Source: Aquimarina acroporae
GTDB taxonomy: Bacteria > Bacteroidota > Bacteroidia > Flavobacteriales > Flavobacteriaceae
Assembly: GCF_023195925.1 (NCBI RefSeq)
Contig: NZ_JALPRE010000007.1
Coordinates: 496,001-560,000 of the forward strand
Reading direction: 5' to 3'
Length of the DNA stretch: 64,000 nt
Both the position numbers and the translations under genes were made by a program. The notes under the pieces were generated by a model. The model did not search any database and had not been told where the DNA came from. It saw only the letters and a program-made list of their open reading frames with translations. Shown here one piece after another: positions 17,668 through 26,718 of this stretch; position 1 is the first letter of the stretch; every line of letters starts with the position of its first letter.

Positions 17668-18294
17668 TTACCAGAGATGAAAAATACAACTAGGCTTCCT
17701 ATTTGAATAACTTTCTAATTTTTTTTCAGCTTTTCTCAATAGTCGATACTTATAACGAATATCTTCAATATCTTCTTGACAATTGCTTTTTTCGAAAGGG
17801 ACAGTTTCAAAATAATCTACATCCCATTTACTTAATATTTCTCCGTGCCTTCTTTCGTAGCAACTGCTCTCCCCGTTTTCTTTGAAAAACATTGCATGTT
17901 CGATAACTTCAACTACTTTTTCTGCACTCAACGAAGAAGACCCTTGAGAACTTTTCTTATAAAGGGTATTCATGCGAATAATTTCTGAAATCGAAGTCTT
18001 TAACCTTATCATATCATTTTCAATAAAAAAATACTCCAAATACACGTCTCTAGCAAAACCTTGTTGATAGGTGTGTTTTATCAATTTCAATTTGTCACCT
18101 TTATGATAAAACTCAATTCTTCCAGATAGATTTTCTGAACATTTATAATTTTTAGAAATGTGAGATATGAGAGTATCCTTTTCTGCTATAGCCTCCTGAA
18201 AAGCCCTAAAAGACAAATTTGTTTCTTTAAACCCTTCCTGAGCCTGAGAAAGAGTCACAAAAAATACCAGCAAAACAAAGTTACATAATCTCAT
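17668..18294 (-). CDS. Secreted protein of unknown function
   Basis: A 208-residue protein with a signal peptide (MRLCNFVLLVFFVTLSQAQ). The mature part is predicted mixed alpha/beta, with a strand-rich middle (YKCSENLSGRIEFYHKGDKLKLIKHTY) and a charged helical C-terminal half ending with two Cys (one at ...RKPSCIFHLW). Three further Cys might form disulfides in the periplasm. I do not recognise a family. It follows the 118-residue gene by 12 bases on the same strand and so may be in the polyprenyl-synthase operon. Confidence 0.6.
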   Translation of the reverse strand: MRLCNFVLLVFFVTLSQAQEGFKETNLSFRAFQEAIAEKDTLISHISKNYKCSENLSGRIEFYHKGDKLKLIKHTYQQGFARDVYLEYFFIENDMIRLKTSISEIIRMNTLYKKSSQGSSSLSAEKVVEVIEHAMFFKENGESSCYERRHGEILSKWDVDYFETVPFEKSNCQEDIEDIRYKYRLLRKAEKKLESYSNRKPSCIFHLW

Positions 18295-18306
18295 TTCCTA
18301 AAAATT

Positions 18307-18663
18307 TTATAACATATTTCTGTAATACACCTTTTTCCATTCCCTTTTAAGAATAAGATAAGTAGCCTGCTCAACTATTTCATATATATCTTTGGTTCCT
18401 TCCTTCTTCATTTCGGTTTCTGACACATCAACCATATAGAGTAAATTAAGATACTGATTAAAATCACCCTGCACCATCTCCAATATCAGATTCTGCAGCT
18501 CGGCTACAAGATTGGTTGGGGTTATATTATCTTTCAAAATATGATCTACCCCTGCTCTTAACATATCTTTTTGCAGTTGCGCGACCAATTTTGAATACAA
18601 ATTAGCGGTAGTAATTTCTTGTAAAAGCTGCTGTACAGGTAAGCTTTGAGGTTTATCAGACAC
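18307..18663 (-). CDS. Small all-helical protein of unknown function, coupled to the polyprenyl synthase
   Basis: A 118-residue cytoplasmic protein with no signal peptide, apparently all helical (LLQEITTANLYSKLVAQLQKDMLRAG). Its start overlaps the end of the polyprenyl synthase by 8 bases, so translation is probably coupled. No catalytic motif is seen. Overlapping small genes of this kind beside the prenyl synthase recur in Flavobacteriaceae to my recollection, which argues that it is a real gene rather than a chance frame. Its role in isoprenoid metabolism is only suggested by position. Confidence 0.65.
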   Translation of the reverse strand: MSDKPQSLPVQQLLQEITTANLYSKLVAQLQKDMLRAGVDHILKDNITPTNLVAELQNLILEMVQGDFNQYLNLLYMVDVSETEMKKEGTKDIYEIVEQATYLILKREWKKVYYRNML

Positions 18664-19630
18664 TTCTATTCATTAAATTCTCTCCAAACAATCGCAATAA
18701 TTTCTTTTTATCTTCAGAAATCGACAACTCATCTAAGGCTAAAAACGCTTTTTGCGTATATAGTTTTATTTCTTCCCGAATAAGATTTCGAGCTCCTGTA
18801 GTTTCAAAAAGATGCTTTACCGTAGTTATCTTTTCGGAAGGGTCATCAGGATTTAAGGAAAATAGACCTCTTAATTGTTTCTGTTCATCTGCCGAAGCAT
18901 GTTCTAAAGCCTTTAGATATAAAAAAGTCTTTTTATTTTCAATAATATCACCTCCTACTTGCTTTCCGAAGGTCTCAGGGTCTCCAAAAGCATCTAAATA
19001 ATCATCTTGTAATTGAAAAGCTAACCCTAATAATCTACCAAAATCATAAATCGAAGTTTTACAACTCTCTGATGCACCAGCTACAATGGCTCCCATTTTA
19101 AGAGCGGCTCCAACCAATACCGCAGTTTTATATTCTATCATCTTAATATACTCAGGAATCGTAACATCATCCCTGGTTTCAAAATCGATATCATACTGCT
19201 GCCCTTCACATACCTCAATAGCAGTTTGAGTAAAAAGCATTGCAAGCTCTCTAAATGTCTCTCCATTATAATTTTCGAATAACTGATATGCATTAATGAG
19301 CATTGCATCTCCAGAAAGAATACCTGTGTTTATATCCCATTTTTCGTGAACCGTCTCTTTTCCTCTTCTCAGCGGAGCATCATCCATAATATCATCATGA
19401 ATTAATGAAAAATTATGAAACACCTCAACCGCCAAAGCAGCATCCAAAGCTTTATCGTAGGATGTTCCAAAAATTTCAGAAGCCATTAGCACCAGTGTCG
19501 GACGCAAACGTTTTCCACCAAGACCCAAAATGTAAGAAATAGGTTCATACAAGTTTTTAGGCTCTTTAGTTATGTTTTTTTGATTTAAATAAGTAATGAA
19601 GTAACCTTGGTAATCAGAAATTGTGTGCAC
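18656..19630 (-). CDS. Polyprenyl synthase (trans-isoprenyl diphosphate synthase)
   Basis: About 324 residues if translation starts at the GTG at 19628-19630. Both Asp-rich motifs of chain-elongating prenyl transferases are present: DDIMDD (first, in LIHDDIMDDAPLRRG) and DDYLD (second, in LQDDYLDAFGD), plus GGKRLRP at the substrate pocket. It condenses isopentenyl diphosphate with allylic diphosphates; the aromatic/aliphatic residues before the first motif (HNFSLIH) do not let me fix product length with certainty (geranylgeranyl or longer). A TTG 14 codons upstream is also in frame, but homologues start near HTISDYQGYF. It uses the isoprenoid units made by the mevalonate genes at 10.6-12.9 kb. 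Confidence 0.9.
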   Translation of the reverse strand: MHTISDYQGYFITYLNQKNITKEPKNLYEPISYILGLGGKRLRPTLVLMASEIFGTSYDKALDAALAVEVFHNFSLIHDDIMDDAPLRRGKETVHEKWDINTGILSGDAMLINAYQLFENYNGETFRELAMLFTQTAIEVCEGQQYDIDFETRDDVTIPEYIKMIEYKTAVLVGAALKMGAIVAGASESCKTSIYDFGRLLGLAFQLQDDYLDAFGDPETFGKQVGGDIIENKKTFLYLKALEHASADEQKQLRGLFSLNPDDPSEKITTVKHLFETTGARNLIREEIKLYTQKAFLALDELSISEDKKKLLRLFGENLMNRSV

Positions 19631-19926
19631 TTTTATTTTTTGCGCTAAGGTAAAACAAAATTTGAGAAACAAATGAAAGTGAAGCTTTTCCCTAACTCAA
19701 TACTATATCCTTTGGTACCAAAAATAAATTTCACAAATATCATAAAGAGCGTTAGGATTAAGAAACATGAAGTCATATCTACTGAAATCTAAAAACTTAA
19801 ACATTAGTTAAAAAAAATGTCCAAAACGATCTATCCTTTTTCGTTTTACATGAAAACTTGCTCATATGCAACGGTTCAACCTTAAAAAATGCTGGTTCAA
19901 GTTATTTATGTGTTAAATAAATGTAA

Positions 19927-19966
19927 AACCAAGGAAACTTTAATTGTTTTTAAAGTTTCCTTGGTT
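19927..19966. promoter_or_regulatory. Large perfect palindrome, probable TetR operator
   Basis: AACCAAGGAAACTTTAA (19927-19943) and its exact reverse complement (19950-19966) flank a six-base centre. The centre contains a TTG at 19944-19946 that is correctly spaced (19 bases) from the -7 element TACATTTG at 19966-19973, so a bound repressor would cover the whole promoter. There is no T-run after it, which argues against a terminator. The obvious ligand is the TetR protein encoded immediately downstream. Confidence 0.75.
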
Positions 19967-19973
19967 ACATTTG
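19966..19973 (+). promoter_or_regulatory. -7 element of the tetR-tolC-RND operon
   Basis: TACATTTG matches TAnnTTTG. With a -33 TTG at 19944-19946 and 19 bases between, this is the best-formed promoter in the window. It starts 32 bases before the TetR ATG. Confidence 0.7.
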
Positions 19974-19997
19974 CCCTTCGAATCAGCAAACTCAGTA

Positions 19998-20603
19998 ATG
20001 GAAAAGAAAATAGTTGAGAAAGCCAATGATATGTTTTTGAACTTAGGGTTCAAGAGTGTTACTATGGATGATCTCGCATCTGAAATGGGAATGTCGAAAA
20101 AAACGATTTACACCTATTTTCAAAATAAAACCAAACTTGTAGAAGCTACTACCCATCACTTGTTCTGTAAAATTAGTGATGGTATTAATGCGATTCTACA
20201 AGAAAATTTAGACCCTATTGAAGAACTGTATACCATCAAGGCATTTGTAATGCAACATTTGAAAAATGAGAAGACTGCTCCCTTGCACCAACTGCAAAAG
20301 TATTATCCAAAAATCCATTCGGGTTTAAAGGAGAAGCAATTCGAAGTTTTTCAAGAATGTGTGGTAGACAATTTGGCCAGAGGAATAGAAAAAGGGGTTT
20401 TTAGGAAAAATATAGATATCGCATTTATATCGAGAATCTATTTTATTGGAACCACAGGAATAAAGGACAAAAATATGTTCCCCGATGATCGATTCCCGGT
20501 TTCAAAACTTATGGATGACTACTTAGAATATCACATTTTAGGTATCACCACAGAAAAAGGACGTACAATTTTAAACAACCTAATAAAAGAACAACAAATA
20601 TGA
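19998..20603 (+). CDS. TetR/AcrR-family transcriptional regulator of the efflux operon
   Basis: A 201-residue repressor. Residues 1-50 form the TetR DNA-binding domain, with the helix-turn-helix in VTMDDLASEMGMSKKTIYTYFQNKTKL. The C-terminal part is the helical ligand-binding and dimer domain with no recognisable ligand. I start it at the ATG at 19998; a longer in-frame version would run through the promoter and palindrome. Its last four bases (ATGA) overlap the TolC gene, so the regulator and three efflux components form one operon. Autoregulation through the upstream palindrome is likely. Confidence 0.9.
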   Translation: MEKKIVEKANDMFLNLGFKSVTMDDLASEMGMSKKTIYTYFQNKTKLVEATTHHLFCKISDGINAILQENLDPIEELYTIKAFVMQHLKNEKTAPLHQLQKYYPKIHSGLKEKQFEVFQECVVDNLARGIEKGVFRKNIDIAFISRIYFIGTTGIKDKNMFPDDRFPVSKLMDDYLEYHILGITTEKGRTILNNLIKEQQI

Positions 20604-21964
20604 GAAACAACCTATGGTTATTTTGTCTGGGTTGGTTATTTACAGCCTCATTACAGGCTCAACAATTGCCAACCGATTCTATTTACTCATTTACACTTGA
20701 TGAGGCCATTGAGTTTGCTTTGGAGAATAGTTACCAATCTATTAATGCCAGGAGAGATGTTGCCAAGGCATTAAAAAGAAAATGGGAGACCACTGCAGAT
20801 GGATTACCTCAAATAAGCGGAGTTATAGACTATCAAAACCAATTAAAACAACCTGTTACTCCTTTGCCCGGAGAAATTGTTGGTGGAGAACCTGGAACTT
20901 TCGTTCCGGTGGTTTTTGGAGTAAAACAACAAGTTTCTGCTACTGCCACCTTGAATCAGCTTATTTTTGACGGTTCTTACCTTGTTGGTCTTGAAGCCGC
21001 TAAGAGTTTCCTGCAGTTCAACAATGATTCTGAAGAAAAAGTACAACTAGAGGTACGTAAAGGCGTGATTAATGCTTACGGAAGTGTTTTGGTAGCACAG
21101 GAAAGTGTAAAAATTCTCGAAAACAATGTAAAAACTCTAGAGAAAAACTATCAGGAAACCTTAAAGATTTTTGAAAATGGTTTAGCCGAAGAAGAAGATG
21201 CAGAGCAACTTCAAATCACATTGTTACAGATCAAAAACCAATTGAGCAATGCAGAACGTTTACAAAAAATTGCGCTTCAAATGTTTAATCTTGCTATTGG
21301 TGTAGATGTAGATTCGAATACTACGCTTGCTGATGACTTAGACAGCTTAACCATGAAGAATATGGATGAATCGATTACAGCCACACCATTCATTCTTGAA
21401 AATAATGTAGATTATAGATTGGCCTATTTATTAACCGAACAAAGGAGACTTGAGCTCAAGCTTGAAAAAAGTAGAGCATTACCTAGGCTTTCTGCATTTA
21501 TTAATTACGGAACATCTGCGTTTGACAACGATTTTGTATTTCTTGATAGCGAAACCCCTTGGTTTCAATCTTCTGTACTGGGTGCGAGCCTTAACATTCC
21601 TATTTTTAGCTCATTAAGACGCAGCGCTAGGACACAACAGGCTAAAATTGCTTTTGAGCAGTCGAATACAGAGTTTATTCAAGCGCAGCAACAAATTCAG
21701 CTACAATACAATTCTGCAATCAGTGACTACAAACTTTCTATAGAAAATTTTGACACCTCAAAGCAAAATCTGTCTTTGGCAGAACGCATTGAGAAAAAAA
21801 ATCAGATTAAATATTCTGAAGGTTTAGCATCGAGTTTCGATTTACGACAAGCTCAAATACAATTATACAGCTCACAACAAGAAGTATTACAGGCCATGCT
21901 GGATATTATCAATAAAAAGGCCGAATTAGAAACGATTTTAAATACACCACAAAATAATAAGTAA
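20600..21964 (+). CDS. TolC-family outer-membrane efflux protein
   Basis: A 454-residue outer-membrane channel with a signal peptide ending at about residue 20 (ASLQAQ). The two long heptad-rich helical halves are recognisable, for example ALEKNYQETLKIFENGLAE-like stretches and QAQQQIQLQYNSAISDYKLS, as is the family motif ARTQQAKIAFEQS. Together with the adaptor and the RND pump it would form a tripartite exporter across both membranes. It overlaps tetR by four bases and precedes the adaptor by six. Confidence 0.92.
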   Translation: MRNNLWLFCLGWLFTASLQAQQLPTDSIYSFTLDEAIEFALENSYQSINARRDVAKALKRKWETTADGLPQISGVIDYQNQLKQPVTPLPGEIVGGEPGTFVPVVFGVKQQVSATATLNQLIFDGSYLVGLEAAKSFLQFNNDSEEKVQLEVRKGVINAYGSVLVAQESVKILENNVKTLEKNYQETLKIFENGLAEEEDAEQLQITLLQIKNQLSNAERLQKIALQMFNLAIGVDVDSNTTLADDLDSLTMKNMDESITATPFILENNVDYRLAYLLTEQRRLELKLEKSRALPRLSAFINYGTSAFDNDFVFLDSETPWFQSSVLGASLNIPIFSSLRRSARTQQAKIAFEQSNTEFIQAQQQIQLQYNSAISDYKLSIENFDTSKQNLSLAERIEKKNQIKYSEGLASSFDLRQAQIQLYSSQQEVLQAMLDIINKKAELETILNTPQNNK

Positions 21965-21970
21965 CCAATT

Positions 21971-23137
21971 ATGAAAAAGATTCTTACCGTATTAAGTATA
22001 ACAATTCTTTTTGCTTCGTGTGGACAAAACGACGCGAAGTCTATTGACAAGATTATAGAAGATGGTGACCTTAAGGCTTTACGTGCCAAAAGAACAGAAG
22101 TTGTTGCAGAGCAGCAAACCGTAGCCGATAAACTAAAGCAACTTGATGAAGCTATTGCTTCTCTAGACACGGTTAAAAAACTTCCTTTGGTTACTACACT
22201 TATTGCAAAAGACACCTTGTTTAATCACTACGTAGAATTACAAGGTAATGTAGAAACCAAACAAAACATTATTCTTTATCCTGAAATGGGAGGAATTCTT
22301 ACTAAGATTTATGTTAAAGAAGGACAAAAAGTTAGCAAAGGACAATTACTAGCCAGAATAGATGATGGAGGACTAAGTCAACAATTATCTCAAGCAGAAG
22401 TAAGAGCTCAACTAGCTAAAACAACTTTTGATCGTCAAAAACGACTGTGGGAACAGAAAATTGGTTCAGAAATTCAATATTTAGAAGCTAAAACAAATTT
22501 TGAAGCTCAAGAAAATGCGGTGAACCAAATTAAGCGTCAGTTGGCAAAAACTACAATTAATGCACCTTTTTCCGGGGTAATTGATGATGTTATTACAGAA
22601 CAAGGTAGTGTAGTATCTCCAGGCTTAAATGCTGTAATACGCATTGTTAACTTAAACAATATGTATATTGAAACTGAAGTGCCAGAGCGTTATATTCCCA
22701 GTGTGACTGTAGGTAAAGATGTAGAAGTATATTTCCCTGTTTTAGGGAAAACAATCAATACCAAAATTCGTCAGGTAGGTAACTACATCAACCCTAACAA
22801 TAGATCTTTTTTGGTAGAAGTAGGTGTACCTTCTAACGGAGGAACAGTAAAACCAAACCTTACTGCCAAAGTAAAGATTAACGATTACACAAATGAAAAA
22901 GCAATCCTAATTCCGCAAAGTATTTTATCAGAAAACGCCGAAGGTGATCAATACACTTATGTTACTTCGTCAAAAGATGCTCAAAATATAGCAGAAGCCA
23001 AAAGAGTAATCGTTAAAACCGGAAAAACTCAAGGTGACTATATTGAAATTCTAGATGGTCTAAACAATGGAGACGCTATTATAAGTGAAGGTGCCAGAAG
23101 TGTAAAAGATGGACAAAAAGTTAAAATCTTAAACTAA
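21971..23137 (+). CDS. RND efflux periplasmic adaptor (MFP/HlyD family) lipoprotein
   Basis: A 388-residue membrane-fusion protein. It starts with a lipoprotein signal (FASCGQ, acylated Cys at residue 17). A coiled-coil (about 25-55) precedes the core, in which the split lipoyl/barrel-sandwich halves (LYPEMGGILTKIYVKEGQKVSKGQLLARID and TTINAPFSGVIDDVITEQGSVVSPG) surround an alpha-hairpin (QAEVRAQLAKTTFDRQKRLWEQ), followed by beta-barrel and membrane-proximal domains. It would bridge the RND pump and TolC. The operon position confirms the role. Confidence 0.92.
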   Translation: MKKILTVLSITILFASCGQNDAKSIDKIIEDGDLKALRAKRTEVVAEQQTVADKLKQLDEAIASLDTVKKLPLVTTLIAKDTLFNHYVELQGNVETKQNIILYPEMGGILTKIYVKEGQKVSKGQLLARIDDGGLSQQLSQAEVRAQLAKTTFDRQKRLWEQKIGSEIQYLEAKTNFEAQENAVNQIKRQLAKTTINAPFSGVIDDVITEQGSVVSPGLNAVIRIVNLNNMYIETEVPERYIPSVTVGKDVEVYFPVLGKTINTKIRQVGNYINPNNRSFLVEVGVPSNGGTVKPNLTAKVKINDYTNEKAILIPQSILSENAEGDQYTYVTSSKDAQNIAEAKRVIVKTGKTQGDYIEILDGLNNGDAIISEGARSVKDGQKVKILN

Positions 23138-23143
23138 GACTCT

Positions 23144-26100
23144 ATGCAAGTGAATAATAAAAAAGTAGATAAGGAATTTAAACTATCATCTTGGGCGATA
23201 GATAACCCTACTACGATCTATGTCATGATCGGTATATTTCTGGTATTAGGGTTGTCGGCATATTTTTCAATGCCAAGGGAGAATTTTCCTGAAATCAACG
23301 AAACCAAGATCTATATAAGTGTTCCTTACCCTGGTAACACTTCCGAAGATATCGAACGTTTGATTATCGATCCTCTTGAGGATAAATTGAAAAACGTTAG
23401 CAACGTGGTAGAGATATTATCTACCTCACAAGAAGACTACGGAATTATTACTGTTGAATTTGACGAAGAATTATCTGTTCCCGAAGCTAAGCAAAAGGTA
23501 AAAGACGAGGTAGATTCTGAGAAAGCAAATGAAGATTGGCCAACATTCAATGGTGCTAAAGTAGAACCAAATGTTTTCGATCTAAGTATTTCTGAAGAAA
23601 CCCCGATAATGAATATTAACATTACCGGAGACTATCCTGTAGATAAACTGAAAGAATATGCAGAATATCTTGAAGATGAAATAGGAGATCTACCAGAAAT
23701 CAAAAAAGCAGACATAAGAGGAGCACAGGAAAAAGAAGTAGAAGTAGCTGTAGACATCTACAAAATGATGGCTGCACAAGTAAGTTTCGACGATGTCATT
23801 AACTCCATAAAAAACGGAAACATGACCATGTCTGCAGGAAATATGATCACTAGTGGACAACGTCGTACGATTCGTATTTTGGGTGAAATCGATCGACCAT
23901 CAGAGCTAGATAACTTTGTAGTTAAATTTGAAGGCAACAAAGCTGTATATCTAAGAGATATTGCTGATGTTACTTTCAAAGAAGAAGACAAAACTACCTA
24001 TGCTAGAGAATACGGTAAAAATGTTGTGATGCTCGACGTTAAAAAACGATCTGGAAAAAACATGATCGAAGCTGTAGAAAAGATTAATGTAATTCTAGAT
24101 GATGCTAAAGAAAATATTTTCCCTAATGACCTTACTATAAGTGTTGCCAATGACCAATCTGAAAAAACCGAAAATCAAGTAAGTGATCTTGTAAACAACA
24201 TTATTTTTGGGATCATACTGGTGGTAGGTGTATTAATGTTCTTCTTAGGGTTTAGAAATGCACTGTTCGTGGGATTTGCAATACCAATGTCTATGTTTAT
24301 GTCTTTTATGATCCTTTCGGCTCTAGGCTACACTATGAACACAATGATTTTGTTCGCCTTAATTATGGGACTAGGAATGTTGGTAGATAATGGTATTGTA
24401 GTTGTAGAAAATGTATATCGATTAATGGAAGAAGAAGGCATGTCTCGTATACAAGCCGCCAAAAAAGGAATTGGTGAAATCGCCTTCCCTATTATTATTT
24501 CTACCGCTACCACGGTAGCAGCTTTTGTCCCCTTAGGAATGTGGCCTGGGGTAATGGGACAGTTTATGATTTATTTCCCGATCACCTTGTCGGTAGTTTT
24601 AGGATCTTCCCTTTTCGTGGCAATTTTCATCAACTCTATGCTGGTTTCTCAATTTATGGAAGTAGGAGAAAAAGTACTTTCACGTAAACAACTTATACGT
24701 TTAAGTATTATTCTTGGAGGTATGGGTATTTTTATCCTTATTGTTGGAGGACCGGTACGAGGATTGGGTACATTAATGATCGTAACCGCTATCATGTTTT
24801 GGGTTTATAAATATGTTCTAAAAGGAGCTGCTAACTTTTTCCAAAGAAGAATATTAGCATGGTTAGAAAATAGATACCAACGTTTCTTAGCATTTGCGCT
24901 AAAAGGTTGGAGAGCCTATGCATTTACAATAGGAACCTTTATCTTATTGTTTGTGGTATTTGCTATGTTTGGAGGGTCTATTGGTAGTCAACGAACTAAG
25001 GTAGAATTCTTCCCAGATAATAAACCCAATCAGATTATAGTATATATCGAGTATCCTCAAGGTACTGATATTGATAAAACGAATGCTATAACCAAAGAAA
25101 TAGAGCAGCGTGTATATGCTGTGGTTAACGATAAAGAATATGTAGAGGGAGAAAACCATAACTTTTTGGTAGAATCTGCGGTGTCACAGGTTGGTGAAGG
25201 AGCTGGAAATCCTCAAACCGATGGAGGTAGTAATGCCGAAATGCCACACCGAGCTAAGATTACCGCTACCATGCGTGAGTTTAAGTTTAGAAAAGGAAAG
25301 GACTCTGAAATTTTGCGTCAAAAAGTACAAGAAGATCTCAAAGGTATTTACCCTGGGGTAGCTATTTCTGTAGAAAAGGATGCGGTTGGGCCACCAGCTG
25401 GATACCCTATCAATATAGAAATTGAAGGACCTGACTACGATGATCTTATCAATATCGCGGAGCAAATGCGAAATTTCATCAATGAAAAAAATATTCCTGG
25501 TATTGAAGAGTTAAAGATCGATGTAAACAAAGGAAAACCTGCTATGCAAGTTGAGGTAGATCGTGAAAAAGCTGGAGAGCTTGGTATAGCAGCTGGACAA
25601 GTAGGTAATCAACTACGTCGTTCTATTTTTGGAGAAAAAGCAGGAGTTTATAAGAAAGAAGGAGAAGATTACGACATCTATGTAAGATTCAATTCTGAAA
25701 ACAGATACAATACCAGTGCACTTTTTAATCAGAACATCACTTATAAAGATCAGAGCACAGGTCAAACTAGAGAAGTTCCTGTTTCTGCGGTAGCTACTCA
25801 GAAGAACACTTCATCATTTAGTGCCATTAAACACAGAGACACTAGAAGAGTTGTTACTGTTTACTCAGGCCTACAACCGGGATATACAGATGCCGGAGCT
25901 ATTGTATCACAGATACAAACTGAAATGGCTAGTTTCCCTGAATTACCAAGAGGAATTAAAATAGATTATACCGGTCAAATAGAAGAGCAAGGTAAACAAA
26001 TGGCTTTCTTGATGGGAGCATTCTTTGCCGGATTGGGACTAATTATGTTGATTTTAGTATTTCAGTTTAGCTCTATTTCCAAACCAACCATCATCATGAT

Positions 26101-26647
26101 CGCGATATTCTTAAGTTTTATAGGGGTATTTGGAGGTATTCTGGTAACTGGAGCATCTTTTGTAATTATGATGACCATGATGGGTATCATTTCTCTCGCA
26201 GGTATTGTGGTAAATAACGGTGTGGTATTACTAGATTACACCCAACTACTAATAGATCGAAAAAAGGTAGAACTTAATGTGCCAGAGAATGAATTATTAC
26301 CAAACGAAGAGGTAATGAACATTATCATAAAAGGAGGTAGAGCTCGTTTAAGACCAGTATTATTAACTGCGATTACAACGGTTCTAGGTTTGATTCCATT
26401 GGCTATAGGATTTAATGTGGATTTCTTCTCCTTATTTACAGATTTTGATCCTAAAATATACATTGGGGGTGACAACGTAATTTTCTGGGGTCCATTAGCA
26501 TGGGCTGTAATTTACGGATTAATCATCGCCACCTTCTTAACCCTAATTATCGTTCCTTGTCTGTTCTTTATTGTCAACAGATTTAAAGTGTGGTTAAGAC
26601 GAAAGAAAAACGTAGAAGTGCCGGTAGCAACAACAGCTACTGCGTAG
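23144..26647 (+). CDS. RND-family multidrug-type efflux pump subunit
   Basis: An 1167-residue inner-membrane exporter of the HAE1 class (AcrB/MdtC-like). The order is TM1, porter domain, TM2-6, a cytoplasmic insert, TM7, second porter domain and TM8-12. The proton-relay region in TM4 reads GLGMLVDNGIVVVENVYR: one Asp of the classical Asp-Asp pair is kept and the second is Asn, which is common in Bacteroidota pumps. An extra helical segment (about 510-545) precedes the second half, explaining a length over the usual 1050. Substrate unknown. It is the last gene of the tetR operon and ends at a strong terminator. Confidence 0.93.
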   Translation: MQVNNKKVDKEFKLSSWAIDNPTTIYVMIGIFLVLGLSAYFSMPRENFPEINETKIYISVPYPGNTSEDIERLIIDPLEDKLKNVSNVVEILSTSQEDYGIITVEFDEELSVPEAKQKVKDEVDSEKANEDWPTFNGAKVEPNVFDLSISEETPIMNINITGDYPVDKLKEYAEYLEDEIGDLPEIKKADIRGAQEKEVEVAVDIYKMMAAQVSFDDVINSIKNGNMTMSAGNMITSGQRRTIRILGEIDRPSELDNFVVKFEGNKAVYLRDIADVTFKEEDKTTYAREYGKNVVMLDVKKRSGKNMIEAVEKINVILDDAKENIFPNDLTISVANDQSEKTENQVSDLVNNIIFGIILVVGVLMFFLGFRNALFVGFAIPMSMFMSFMILSALGYTMNTMILFALIMGLGMLVDNGIVVVENVYRLMEEEGMSRIQAAKKGIGEIAFPIIISTATTVAAFVPLGMWPGVMGQFMIYFPITLSVVLGSSLFVAIFINSMLVSQFMEVGEKVLSRKQLIRLSIILGGMGIFILIVGGPVRGLGTLMIVTAIMFWVYKYVLKGAANFFQRRILAWLENRYQRFLAFALKGWRAYAFTIGTFILLFVVFAMFGGSIGSQRTKVEFFPDNKPNQIIVYIEYPQGTDIDKTNAITKEIEQRVYAVVNDKEYVEGENHNFLVESAVSQVGEGAGNPQTDGGSNAEMPHRAKITATMREFKFRKGKDSEILRQKVQEDLKGIYPGVAISVEKDAVGPPAGYPINIEIEGPDYDDLINIAEQMRNFINEKNIPGIEELKIDVNKGKPAMQVEVDREKAGELGIAAGQVGNQLRRSIFGEKAGVYKKEGEDYDIYVRFNSENRYNTSALFNQNITYKDQSTGQTREVPVSAVATQKNTSSFSAIKHRDTRRVVTVYSGLQPGYTDAGAIVSQIQTEMASFPELPRGIKIDYTGQIEEQGKQMAFLMGAFFAGLGLIMLILVFQFSSISKPTIIMIAIFLSFIGVFGGILVTGASFVIMMTMMGIISLAGIVVNNGVVLLDYTQLLIDRKKVELNVPENELLPNEEVMNIIIKGGRARLRPVLLTAITTVLGLIPLAIGFNVDFFSLFTDFDPKIYIGGDNVIFWGPLAWAVIYGLIIATFLTLIIVPCLFFIVNRFKVWLRRKKNVEVPVATTATA

Positions 26648-26663
26648 TGATATGTAAAATTGA

Positions 26664-26697
26664 AAAAAGAAAAACGCCGCGATTTGCGGCGTTTTTT
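26664..26697 (+). terminator. Intrinsic terminator of the efflux operon
   Basis: AAAAACGCCGC pairs with GCGGCGTTTTT around a five-base loop (26681-26685), followed by a run of T. The stem is unusually GC-rich for this region. It lies 17 bases after the RND stop codon. Confidence 0.92.
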
Positions 26698-26718
26698 ATG
26701 TAATAAAAGCTTTTTTTT

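Larger units (their letters stand above)
19631..19997. other. Intergenic region between the polyprenyl synthase and the tetR-efflux operon
   Basis: A 367-base divergent region with no convincing gene. It holds a 12-base palindrome TTTGGTACCAAA at 19711-19722, and the large palindrome and promoter of the tetR operon listed separately. The rest is AT-rich with no further structure that I can support. Confidence 0.6.

Noticed and set aside
19944..19997. An 18-codon N-terminal extension of the TetR gene
   Set aside because: It would run from the centre of the palindrome through the -7 element; the TetR domain starts normally at the ATG at 19998.
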